A DNA stretch of 58,705 bases from positions 1 to 58,705 of the forward strand of contig JAHHRS010000006.1 of assembly GCA_020025675.1 (NCBI GenBank). Direction: 5' to 3'. The stretch is from Oscillospiraceae bacterium (GTDB lineage: Bacteria; Bacillota; Clostridia; Oscillospirales; Oscillospiraceae). Shown one piece after another: positions 33,050-41,017 of this stretch. A model generated the notes under the pieces. That model ran no database searches. It worked only from the letters and a program-made list of their open reading frames with translations, and was not told the DNA's origin. A program made the translations under genes and the position numbers. Position 1 is the stretch's first letter; each line of letters opens with the position of its first letter.

Positions 33050-35374
33050 ATGTCCTTTGCATCACAGGGGAGGCTGTCTGCCATAAGGGCAGCAGCAGGG
33101 GGAAAAATCGACAGGCGCTTTTTAATGGCGGCACGATGCGGAATTTACATGGTTTTGGGATTTACCATGTCATGCGCCCGAATTTTGGAAAACGGTGCGC
33201 CCCTTGGCATGGCAATGGTTGCCTGTTCGGGGCCGGGTATATCGGGTGTATTCGCTCTCGCGGGAGCGGCGCTGGGGTATCTTGTGTCAGGGGGTGTGGA
33301 ATGGGGCATACGCTACATTGCTTCCGCCGTGCTTATATACACAATATCCTTTGTATTCCATGAGCTGAGTATTTATAAGCAAAAGTTTTTTATGCCTGCC
33401 GCTGCCGGAGCGGTAATGGCGCTTACAGGATTTTTAGGCAGTTTTTACATACCTGAGCGGGAAATTCCCCTGTTTGCGGAGCTTTTTCTCGAAACTGCGC
33501 TGGCTTTCGGCGGAACATTCTTTTTTAAGGAAGCATTGTCCCAGCCGGGAAGCACGGAAAACGCAGAGCTGCTTCACAGCATTTCATGCGTTATCATGGT
33601 TTCCAGTGCTCTTATGGCATTTTCCAGAATTGAATTTTTCGGTGTTGTATCCCTTGGCAGATTTATAGCTCTGCTGTTTGTAATGTGTTCTGCACTTAAA
33701 GGCGGCATGTTTACCGGTGCCGCCGTTGGCACTGTCTTAGGTCTTGCAATGGATATATGCCATATGGGTACTCCTTTTTATACCATGTCATATGCTCTCT
33801 GCGGTCTTTTATCCGGTGCTTTCGGAAAGCATGGCAGGCTGATTTTCCTGCTGTCCTTTATTCTTTCCGGTGCTCTTTCGGTGGTGTGTGCATGGAACAC
33901 AAATGTGTATATAAGCGCTCTTTTTGAGGTCTTTTGTGCCTCGGTTGTATTTATGCTTCTGCCCTCGTCCTTTTTAAACCACATAGGGCTTGCATTTCAG
34001 TCCATGGAGCGGGGAAAAGGCGAAACAGGTCTTCGGCGCTTTGTAGCCGGACGAGTAAAAAATTTAAGCGAGGCTTACGGAGACTTATTTGAAATACTGC
34101 GGAAAAATATTGAGGAGCCTTATAACGATGAAAATATAGCAAGGGTATTTGATCGGGCGGCAGATGAGGTATGTGTGGGCTGTAAAAACAAAAACCTCTG
34201 CTGGAACGCAGACTATGTGGACACACTTTCCGCCATGAATGATGCCACAAAAGCCATGATAGAAAACGGCAGTTTAAGAGCAACCGACCTGCCGGGATTT
34301 TTCAGGGAGAAGTGCATAGGTCTTCCGGCATTTGTAGCCGCAGTTAACGGTGAGCTTCGGGGTCTCAGCTATCGCCGTCAGCTCAGAGTACGGCTTTCAG
34401 AGAGCAGGAGCGTTGCATGGGGGCAGTATTCCGACATGGCACAGGTATTGGGAAATGTGGCGGAGGAGCTGGGAAGCATAAACGGCTCCGACCCTCTGGC
34501 AGAAAGGCGGCTGCTCCGCTATATGAGAGCTCTTGAAATTGACGGTGAAGCCGCCGTATACCGTGACAGCGGCGGCAGAATGCACGCAATTATTGAAAGC
34601 GGCAGCCTTGCTCCCATTCTTAAAGATAAGGATTACCTTGAAAAGCTGTCTTCCGTTGTGGGGGTACGGCTTTGCAGGCCATATGCCGACAAAGAAGGCG
34701 AGTCCAGAATGACGCTGCTTGAAGCTGAGCCTTTGGCTGTCTCCGTGGGCATAGCGGCGCTGAAAAAGAAGGGCGAAAAAGTCAGCGGAGATAAGGGCAG
34801 CTACTTTAAAACAGATGCAGGCGTTTTGTGTGTTCTCCTCTCAGACGGTATGGGCTGCGGAGACGAGGCCGCAAAGGACAGCACTCAGGTGGTTTCAATA
34901 CTGGAAAAATTTCTGCGCTCAGGAGTTGACCCTGCGGTGGCAATGAAAATATTAAATTCGGTCATGCTTCTCCGTGGCCCTGACACATGGGGCTTTGCAA
35001 CCGTTGACCTTATGTGTGTTGACCTCTTCAGCGGTGAAACCTGCTTTTATAAATACGGTGCCGCCCCCTCATACGTTAAAAACGGAAAAAATATACGCCG
35101 CATTAAGGGTGAAACTCTGGCGGCAGGTCTTACAGACGGGGAAGGCATAGCTCCTGACATTGTGCGTATGAGATTAAAGCCGGGCTGCACTGCCGTAATT
35201 GCTTCTGACGGGGTAATAGCAGACTCGGACGACGGCTGGCTCAAGGATATACTGGCAGAAGATTATGATGATATGAAGAGTCTGGCACGCAAAGTAATAA
35301 AAGCGGCTGAAAACTGCTACGGAACCGAGGACGACATGACGGTTCTGACTGTCCGCGTGGAGGAACGGCAATGA
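33050..35374 (+). CDS. spoIIE: Stage II sporulation protein E
   Basis: PP2C-type phosphatase that dephosphorylates SpoIIAA and activates sigma-F in the forespore; it also binds FtsZ at the polar septum. About ten membrane segments occupy residues 30-325, then a regulatory middle domain, then the PP2C domain from about 570. Metal-binding motifs are LLSDGMGCGDEAAKDS, TWGFATVDLMCVDL and ASDGV. The ATG at 33050 has GGGAGGAAGG just before it; the frame opens earlier at 33026 without a site. No Spo0A box is evident in the upstream 150 bases. Length 774 aa. Confidence 0.96.
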   Translation: MSFASQGRLSAIRAAAGGKIDRRFLMAARCGIYMVLGFTMSCARILENGAPLGMAMVACSGPGISGVFALAGAALGYLVSGGVEWGIRYIASAVLIYTISFVFHELSIYKQKFFMPAAAGAVMALTGFLGSFYIPEREIPLFAELFLETALAFGGTFFFKEALSQPGSTENAELLHSISCVIMVSSALMAFSRIEFFGVVSLGRFIALLFVMCSALKGGMFTGAAVGTVLGLAMDICHMGTPFYTMSYALCGLLSGAFGKHGRLIFLLSFILSGALSVVCAWNTNVYISALFEVFCASVVFMLLPSSFLNHIGLAFQSMERGKGETGLRRFVAGRVKNLSEAYGDLFEILRKNIEEPYNDENIARVFDRAADEVCVGCKNKNLCWNADYVDTLSAMNDATKAMIENGSLRATDLPGFFREKCIGLPAFVAAVNGELRGLSYRRQLRVRLSESRSVAWGQYSDMAQVLGNVAEELGSINGSDPLAERRLLRYMRALEIDGEAAVYRDSGGRMHAIIESGSLAPILKDKDYLEKLSSVVGVRLCRPYADKEGESRMTLLEAEPLAVSVGIAALKKKGEKVSGDKGSYFKTDAGVLCVLLSDGMGCGDEAAKDSTQVVSILEKFLRSGVDPAVAMKILNSVMLLRGPDTWGFATVDLMCVDLFSGETCFYKYGAAPSYVKNGKNIRRIKGETLAAGLTDGEGIAPDIVRMRLKPGCTAVIASDGVIADSDDGWLKDILAEDYDDMKSLARKVIKAAENCYGTEDDMTVLTVRVEERQ

Positions 35375-35712
35375 GCACAAACTCAAATGAAAATCTCAGG
35401 GATAAGCTATTCACCCGCAGCGGAAGGCACTCTCCCCGCTCAGAGGTCAGACTTAAGGGGAAAATGCAGAATATAATCGTCGTAAAGCCTCCAAATCCCA
35501 TGTTTCGGCAGGCGGTGTTTTTCCTTCGGGACGATTATTTTCTCTCTTCCGATATAAGCAGAAACGAACTTTTAAACCAGGCCAAAGCGGCGGCGGAGGG
35601 CTATGTAAGCCGTAATGTCCCTCCCACAGGGCAGAAAAAATATATTATAATCTGTCTTTTGTCTGTGTTTATAATTACGGCGGCAGTAATAACCGTTATA
35701 CTTTTAGTATAA
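35371..35712 (+). CDS. Tail-anchored small protein coupled to spoIIE (113 aa)
   Basis: Not recognised. The start overlaps the spoIIE stop (ATGA), so translation is probably coupled. Residues 1-90 are basic and polar (SGRHSPRSEVRLKGK, NIIVVKPPNP), and residues 91-113 form one hydrophobic helix at the very C-terminus, giving a tail-anchored cytoplasmic domain. The IIVVKPPNPMFRQAVFFLRDDYF segment (positions about 35-57) is the most conserved-looking part. A role in sporulation with SpoIIE is an inference from context. Confidence 0.8.
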   Translation: MSTNSNENLRDKLFTRSGRHSPRSEVRLKGKMQNIIVVKPPNPMFRQAVFFLRDDYFLSSDISRNELLNQAKAAAEGYVSRNVPPTGQKKYIIICLLSVFIITAAVITVILLV

Positions 35713-35742
35713 AAAATGAAGGTCAAAAGACCTTCATTTTTT
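35711..35742. terminator. Bidirectional terminator after the spoIIE operon
   Basis: An aaaaaatgaaggtc/gaccttcatttttt perfect 14-bp stem with an aaaa loop lies between convergent genes. Confidence 0.92.
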
Positions 35743-36460
35743 ATTTTCTATGTACTATTACAGCATTTTCGGGAAAAAACATCTGCAAATATTCCTCAAG
35801 GCAAATATCAAGCTCGTTCATCTGCTCTGCTGCCTTTTTTCCCACATAGCGATAGTGCCATGGCTGATAGATCATGCCGGTAATACCCTCAGTTCCTTCC
35901 GGGTATCGGAGAACGAAGCCGTAGCGCCATGAATTTTCCATGAGCCACTTTGCAGTATCTGTTTCAGCCTGCTTTTCGTCAAGCTCTCTGTATTTTCCGT
36001 CTGCTATATCAACCGAAAGCCCCAGTTCATGCTCACTTCTGCCGGGACGTGGAACTTTCCGTACGGTAAGTGCCATTGCCTCCTGGGGAGTTTTTCCCTG
36101 AGATATATATTGCCGGTATTCATTATTATACAGCCTGTCCTGCTCATCACGGCTTCTGTAACCGTCCAGCACCACAGGGTCACAGCCTGCAATACAGCAG
36201 TCGGAAAGCATTTGCTCAAAATCCGCCGCACAGCGGGTGTCCAACTCTATACCGCATGAAAGCTTTTTCAGCTTCACTTTAAAATCTGCGGAATCCATAC
36301 TGTTCCAGTCGTTAACCAGCACAAGCAGTCTTGTCTCCTGCCTGTCCTTAGACCAGATAAGCACACGGGCGGCCAGCAGCCCGATTATAACAAGGCACAG
36401 AAGTCCGCCCAATACTCCAATCAAAATCGCTTTTTTCCGATTTTTCTCGTATGCCTGCAT
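35741..36460 (-). CDS. VanY-type D-alanyl-D-alanine carboxypeptidase, copy 1
   Basis: Zinc M15B peptidase that trims the terminal D-Ala from peptidoglycan stem peptides. A membrane anchor (residues 12-33) precedes the catalytic domain. Zinc and catalytic residues are in SEHELGLSVDI (H and D) and PWHYRYVG (H). DGYRSRDEQ and the YGFVLRYPEG segment are also typical. Length 239 aa. It lies 102 bases downstream of the gene next to the histidine kinase, on the same strand. A second VanY gene lies upstream of the same two-component system. Confidence 0.93.
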   Translation of the reverse strand: MQAYEKNRKKAILIGVLGGLLCLVIIGLLAARVLIWSKDRQETRLLVLVNDWNSMDSADFKVKLKKLSCGIELDTRCAADFEQMLSDCCIAGCDPVVLDGYRSRDEQDRLYNNEYRQYISQGKTPQEAMALTVRKVPRPGRSEHELGLSVDIADGKYRELDEKQAETDTAKWLMENSWRYGFVLRYPEGTEGITGMIYQPWHYRYVGKKAAEQMNELDICLEEYLQMFFPENAVIVHRK

Positions 36461-36562
36461 TTAACCGTCCCTCCTGATTTTCTAAACGCAGACATATTAT
36501 AAACTATGCTTGTATCAGTTCTGCATACTATTTGTATCATTTGTGTATACCGTGGAGATTTT

Positions 36563-37360
36563 TCACCTTATTGCCCACATTGAGTCACCGAGAGTAACGG
36601 GGAGTTCCAGAATTATCTCTCCCTCACGCTTAAAATATATAAAACACTCATCACTGCTGCCGGAAGTAAGCTCTTCCTCACTTTGGGGCACAAGCTGGGT
36701 GTCCGAAAAGGCGTAATAGGCACTTAGATTTTCCGCAAGTTTTTTTAAAGTCTCCGGTCTGTCTTCCGGCATCATGCCAATAGGCCCCTGAATTTTCAAT
36801 GCTGTAACAAGGCCGCTTGAGTCATCCACTACAAATTGAAGGACGCATAGGGTGTCTCCCAGTTCAAAATGAGAACTTACAATCCACACAAGGCCGGTGG
36901 ATTCATCGCCGCTTGCGGGAATAAGCAGTACAGGCTTTCCCTGAATATTATTCCAGTCACCTGACATGCCCACATACAGTCCCGTATCTTTGGCAATTTC
37001 GAACACATCCCTGATACGGTCTTTTGCCTCCCCTTCGGTAAGAAATCTGCCGTTTTCCAGTTCCACCGGTCTGAAATCATCGGTACTGCTGTATACAAAT
37101 TTTTTTGCAAGCATTATTTTTTCTATCTTGGTGCCGTCACTGGTGAGGCTCAGCGCACCGGGTTCAAGCTCCACCTCACGCTGAAATTTATCAACTCTTT
37201 TATCCTGCATTCCGGCGGCTAAACCCGGTATAGACAGTCCGGCAGCCACAGCAGCAAGAGACATAAGGGCCAAAATAAGCCCCTGCAAAATGCTGTCCCA
37301 CCACTTATGCTTCTTTTTCTCCTTAGGCTTTACATGTTTTAGAGCCTTTTTTTCTCTCAT
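36563..37360 (-). CDS. Membrane-anchored unknown protein of the two-component operon (265 aa)
   Basis: Not recognised. A basic N-terminus rich in Lys (residues 1-25) precedes one membrane helix (about 28-50), with an extracytoplasmic domain of about 200 residues. The start at 37360 overlaps the kinase stop (ATGA), so it belongs to the same operon. Features include KKFVYSSTDDFRP, LVWIVSSHFELGDTLCVLQFVVDDSSG and a C-terminal FKREGEIILELP. The pattern of short beta segments suggests a sensing or binding domain. It could modulate the kinase (inference from context). Confidence 0.8.
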   Translation of the reverse strand: MREKKALKHVKPKEKKKHKWWDSILQGLILALMSLAAVAAGLSIPGLAAGMQDKRVDKFQREVELEPGALSLTSDGTKIEKIMLAKKFVYSSTDDFRPVELENGRFLTEGEAKDRIRDVFEIAKDTGLYVGMSGDWNNIQGKPVLLIPASGDESTGLVWIVSSHFELGDTLCVLQFVVDDSSGLVTALKIQGPIGMMPEDRPETLKKLAENLSAYYAFSDTQLVPQSEEELTSGSSDECFIYFKREGEIILELPVTLGDSMWAIR

Positions 37361-38757
37361 ATCCGTCCGCCTTTCAGCTCCGCCGTTACGCATGTTCCGT
37401 TACCTATTCGGCTTTCAAATTTAAGGCTGCCGTCATGGAGCTTGACTATCTCATTGCACAGCGCAAGTCCAAGACCCACACCCCCCTGAGCTCTTGAGCG
37501 GCTCTTATCCACTCTGTAAAATGCTTCGGTTAATTTGCTCAGTTCTTCCGGCGGAATACCCCGTCCCGTATCATGGACTCTTATTACGCAGCCTTCATCG
37601 GTCATTTCCGAGACTATGTAAATATTTCCGCCCTTATCCATTGCTTTTCTGGCATTATCCAAAAGGTTTACCAGCATGGATTTTACAAGGTCAGGCTCTA
37701 ACATACACCAGCCGTCCTGAGCTCTGCACCTTAACACAATTCCCTTTTCCGCATACACCCTCTGCAAGTGCTGAACCATGCTGCCTATAATCTGTGAGGG
37801 CTTTGCAGGCTGTAATTTAACCTGATTTTTCTTTAAAACAAGAATATCCAACAGCTTCAGGGAAAGGCTTTCAAGACGCTTTCCTTCAGAAAATATGTAG
37901 TTTGCGGCATCCATCTGCTCCCGCTCATCAAGCATCTGGCCTCGTATCAGTTCTGCATAGCCGATAATTGAAGTCATGGGGTTTTTCATCTCATGGGCAA
38001 AGTTTCCCATAAAGCTTTCCTGCCTTGCCGCCGATTCCTGAATGGTTTCAATATTCTCTTCCAGCTTTTCGGCCATTGAGTTAAAATCTCTTGTCAAATC
38101 CCCCAGTTCGTCCTGAGAGCGAACTTCTGCCCTGTACGACAGATTGCCCTCCGCAAAGCGCTTGGAGGCTTTGGAAAGGGCAGAAAGAGGTCTTGTAAGC
38201 CAATAGGCCAGCGCCCAGCTGAGAACTCCGCAGCTAACCACCATAATTAAAAATACCCGCCTGTAAATGCGCAGCTGTTCATTTCTCTGAGCATACAGCG
38301 GGCTTATATCATAGCACTGATCAAGGCGCAAATCGTCTCCCGCTGTACTTAGATAGGCACTTATTTTTATATGTTTTCCTCCCTGAGCATCACTGCAGAC
38401 GCTTATACCGCAGCTGCCGTCAGCTTTGGGCATATTATGTGTAAGGTCAGCGCCTATGCAGTTGTCCTCATACAAAACGGAGGTCTCGTCCCAAAGCCTT
38501 ATAGCAGACCAGCCCCCGCTTCCCTGAGAATTCAGCTGCACAAGAGCCTGTGACAGATTTGAGTGATTAGGCACCGGCCCCGTCTCGTCCACCATTCTCA
38601 GCGTGTTAAGTACCATTTTGTATGAGCTGATTGCCGACTGCATTTCCCGCTCTAAGTTTCCTGAAAATCCCAGCGTAATCAAAAGACTGCCTCCTATACC
38701 GAAGGCAATCGCCAGCAGCCACAACATTGATATGGTTATTTTAAGCCTAAATTTCAC
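37357..38757 (-). CDS. Sensor histidine kinase
   Basis: Membrane kinase of 466 aa. Two membrane helices (about residues 8-30 and 165-190) enclose an extracytoplasmic sensor domain, followed by a HAMP domain (about 190-245), the H-box FAHEMKNPMTSIIGYAE (phospho-His near 259) and the ATPase domain with LLDNARKAM (N box), HDTGRGIPPEEL (G1) and GGVGLGLALC (G2). It is paired with the OmpR-type regulator directly upstream (24-base gap). Context with two VanY carboxypeptidases suggests sensing of cell-wall status or glycopeptide stress. Confidence 0.95.
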   Translation of the reverse strand: MKFRLKITISMLWLLAIAFGIGGSLLITLGFSGNLEREMQSAISSYKMVLNTLRMVDETGPVPNHSNLSQALVQLNSQGSGGWSAIRLWDETSVLYEDNCIGADLTHNMPKADGSCGISVCSDAQGGKHIKISAYLSTAGDDLRLDQCYDISPLYAQRNEQLRIYRRVFLIMVVSCGVLSWALAYWLTRPLSALSKASKRFAEGNLSYRAEVRSQDELGDLTRDFNSMAEKLEENIETIQESAARQESFMGNFAHEMKNPMTSIIGYAELIRGQMLDEREQMDAANYIFSEGKRLESLSLKLLDILVLKKNQVKLQPAKPSQIIGSMVQHLQRVYAEKGIVLRCRAQDGWCMLEPDLVKSMLVNLLDNARKAMDKGGNIYIVSEMTDEGCVIRVHDTGRGIPPEELSKLTEAFYRVDKSRSRAQGGVGLGLALCNEIVKLHDGSLKFESRIGNGTCVTAELKGGRI

Positions 38758-38781
38758 CCTGAAATTCTCTCCCCGAAGACT

Positions 38782-39435
38782 TTACACCTCAAGCCTGTAA
38801 CCTACTCCGTTAACGGTAGCAAGCCTGTCCTCCCAGCCTATTTTCTTTCTCAGCCGCTGTATGTGCAGATCAACCACCCGGCTGCCCACCGGATACTCGC
38901 CGCCCCAAACCCTCTCATATATAGTTTCCCTGTAAAGGGCTGCGTTTGGATTGCGGACAAAGAGCATCATCAAATCCCATTCTTTTTTTGTCAGGTCAAC
39001 CAGTGTTTCCCCACGGTATACCTGTAAAGACCGCAAATCTATGGTAAGTTGGCCCACTTTCAGTATTTCTTCCGTCTTTTTATAGCGTCTAAGTACCACT
39101 TCAATTCTTGCCAGCAGCTCCATAATCTCAAAAGGCTTTACGATATAATCCTCGGCCCCCATTTTAAGTCCCTTAACTCTGTCCTGCAGAGAATTTTTAG
39201 CAGTTATAAATATTACCGGTGTTCCGGTAGGCTTCACATATTCCATAAGCTCAAAACCGGATATTTCCGGCAGCATTACATCTAAAAGCAGCAAATCAAA
39301 TACTTCATTTTCCAAAATATCAGCCGCCTCATTACCGTCGTAGGCACAGACTACATTATAGCCCGCTTTCGTAAGGCTGAGGCGGATAAGCTGGGAAATC
39401 GGTCTTTCGTCCTCAACCACAAGAATTCTAATCAC
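38782..39435 (-). CDS. OmpR/PhoB-family response regulator
   Basis: A receiver domain (phospho-acceptor Asp in LLLLDVMLPE near residue 51, Thr in VIFITAK, Lys in IVKPFE) is followed by a winged-helix output domain (residues about 125-217; LTKKEWDLMMLFVRNP, RVVDLHIQRLRKKI, TVNGVGYRLE). The start is GTG at 39435, because AGGAGGGG precedes it by 7 bases; the in-frame ATG 12 codons earlier lacks one. Length 217 aa. It is first gene of the operon with the kinase, and resembles VanR in overall type only. Confidence 0.93.
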   Translation of the reverse strand: MIRILVVEDERPISQLIRLSLTKAGYNVVCAYDGNEAADILENEVFDLLLLDVMLPEISGFELMEYVKPTGTPVIFITAKNSLQDRVKGLKMGAEDYIVKPFEIMELLARIEVVLRRYKKTEEILKVGQLTIDLRSLQVYRGETLVDLTKKEWDLMMLFVRNPNAALYRETIYERVWGGEYPVGSRVVDLHIQRLRKKIGWEDRLATVNGVGYRLEV

Positions 39436-39540
39436 GGTCAATCCCCTCCTATGAGTTGAAGTATACAACAATTTCCAAAATAATCATATAGCTTTTTGTC
39501 CGCAAATATCAGATTTAAGAATTCTTAAGAATTTAAAAGC

Positions 39541-39579
39541 AAAAAAGACCGATTTTTAGTAAAAAAATCGGTCTTTTTT
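39541..39579 (-). terminator. Terminator of VanY copy 2
   Basis: A long perfect stem (aaaaaagaccgattttt paired with aaaaatcggtctttttt) ends the upstream carboxypeptidase gene before the regulator promoter. It looks bidirectional. Confidence 0.9.
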
Positions 39580-39580
39580 A

Positions 39581-40435
39581 TTAGCGTCCTCTTCTCAGCT
39601 CCAGATATTCTTCCAGAGTCAGGCCGCTGTCATGTATTTCTTTTGCAAACCTTTCGCCTACATAGCGGTAATGCCACGGCTCGTATATAATGCCCGTAAT
39701 ATCCGATGTTCCGTTAGGGTAGCGGAGAATGAAGCCGTATTCCCAGCAGTGCTCCATAAGCCAAATCTGCGTCCCTGTCTGCTCCTGATATTGGTTTAAG
39801 TAAGGATAACTCTCGTCCAATATATCGGCGGACAGTCCCAGTTCATGCTCGCTTGTTCCCGGTACAGCCACTGACATGGCAGCAATTTCCGGTGCCTCCT
39901 CTTTTGAATAACCCTCAGAGAGAACACGGTCAATTTTATTTTCATAAAGCATTACCTGCTTTTCATGGGAACGGAACGCAGAACAGATATATGCATCATG
40001 TCCCGCCTCACGGCAATCCCTGACCATTCTTGCCAAAGCCTCAGCTGCGTTGACTTCCATTTGTTCATAATCATTATGGCCCTCAAGCTCAGGGGCAAAG
40101 TCGTTAACATATGCAAGCTCCGCCTCATAAGATTCCGGCAGGGGATTCCAGGGATTTACAAGAATAAGCGCGGAAAGCTCATTGAGCTTTTCCTCCCTTT
40201 CAGCCTTTTTATCTGAATTTTCCTCAAGGGATGCCGCATAATCCTCACCTGAATTTATCATTGCCTGAATTCCCGCATCTATTTCGGCGCTCAGAACTTT
40301 TACCGCTTCCGCAGCCTGAATTCTGCTCTCATTTCTTCTGTTTATGTACAGAGCTGCCTGAATTCCAAGGCCGAGAAGCAGAAAGAGGGCCGCAAAGCAG
40401 CTGATTATAATTACGCCTTTCTGCTTAACTTTCAT
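39581..40435 (-). CDS. VanY-type D-alanyl-D-alanine carboxypeptidase, copy 2
   Basis: M15B zinc peptidase of 284 aa. The membrane anchor (about residues 8-28) is followed by a charged coiled-coil-like linker (45-90), longer than in copy 1, and then the catalytic domain with SAFRSHEKQ, TSEHELGLSADI and EPWHYRYVG. It is its own transcription unit, separated from the two-component operon by a strong terminator. Despite the neighbouring kinase and regulator, no VanH, VanA or VanX gene is present, so this is not a glycopeptide-resistance operon of known type. Confidence 0.93.
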   Translation of the reverse strand: MKVKQKGVIIISCFAALFLLLGLGIQAALYINRRNESRIQAAEAVKVLSAEIDAGIQAMINSGEDYAASLEENSDKKAEREEKLNELSALILVNPWNPLPESYEAELAYVNDFAPELEGHNDYEQMEVNAAEALARMVRDCREAGHDAYICSAFRSHEKQVMLYENKIDRVLSEGYSKEEAPEIAAMSVAVPGTSEHELGLSADILDESYPYLNQYQEQTGTQIWLMEHCWEYGFILRYPNGTSDITGIIYEPWHYRYVGERFAKEIHDSGLTLEEYLELRRGR

Positions 40436-40581
40436 AATTTCAGCTCCGAAATTTAAAAATATTTTTTGCTTTTTTAAACTTTATAACAATTTTTAATAAA
40501 AGTCAAGGAAAGCGGCTTGTAATATTCTGCCTATGGGGGTAAAATTAATTAAAAATACATAAGCGCTGAAAGGAAGAAAAA

Positions 40582-40974
40582 ATGGAGACTATATATAATT
40601 TTCTGAAAAATGTCCCTGTATATTACCTTGCTACTACTGACGGAATGCAGCCGAGAATACGCCCTTTTGAAACTATAAATCTCTTTGAGGGCAAGCTCTA
40701 TATAATGACCGATAAGAAAAAGTCAGTCTCTCACCAGCTCCACCAGAACCCCAAAATTGAAATCAGTGCATATTATGAAGACCGCTGGCTCAGACTTGAG
40801 GCAAGTGTAGTGGAGGACGGAAGGCGTGAGCCAAAAGACAGTATGCTTGAAAATTATCCTGCCCTTTTGCCACTCTTCCCCCCTGACAGCGAGGATACGG
40901 AACTGTGGTTTTTAAGAAACGTTACGGCCGGAATTTATGAATCCGGAAAAGACCCTGAAATTCACCAGTTTTAA
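40582..40974 (+). CDS. Pyridoxamine-5'-phosphate-oxidase-like flavin-binding protein
   Basis: Small FMN-binding split-barrel protein of 130 aa. The N-terminal part (VYYLATTDGMQPRIRPFE) and KLYIMTDKKKSVSHQL are typical of the NimA/PPOX-like group, which binds FMN or F420 and often reduces or detoxifies small molecules. The specific role is unknown. GAAAGGAAG precedes the ATG. It is monocistronic, with a terminator shared with the convergent ABC gene. Confidence 0.9.
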   Translation: METIYNFLKNVPVYYLATTDGMQPRIRPFETINLFEGKLYIMTDKKKSVSHQLHQNPKIEISAYYEDRWLRLEASVVEDGRREPKDSMLENYPALLPLFPPDSEDTELWFLRNVTAGIYESGKDPEIHQF

Positions 40975-40983
40975 GCAGTAAGA

Positions 40984-41017
40984 AATACGCCGTAGTTTTT
41001 CTACGGCGTATTTTTTT
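40984..41017. terminator. Bidirectional terminator, PPOX / ABC exporter
   Basis: An aatacgccgtag/ctacggcgtatt stem with a t-rich loop, followed by T on both strands. Confidence 0.9.

Noticed and set aside
35741..40435. Vancomycin-resistance operon
   Set aside because: VanY-type enzymes and a two-component system are present, but the ligase and dehydrogenase genes VanA/B and VanH, and VanX, are missing.
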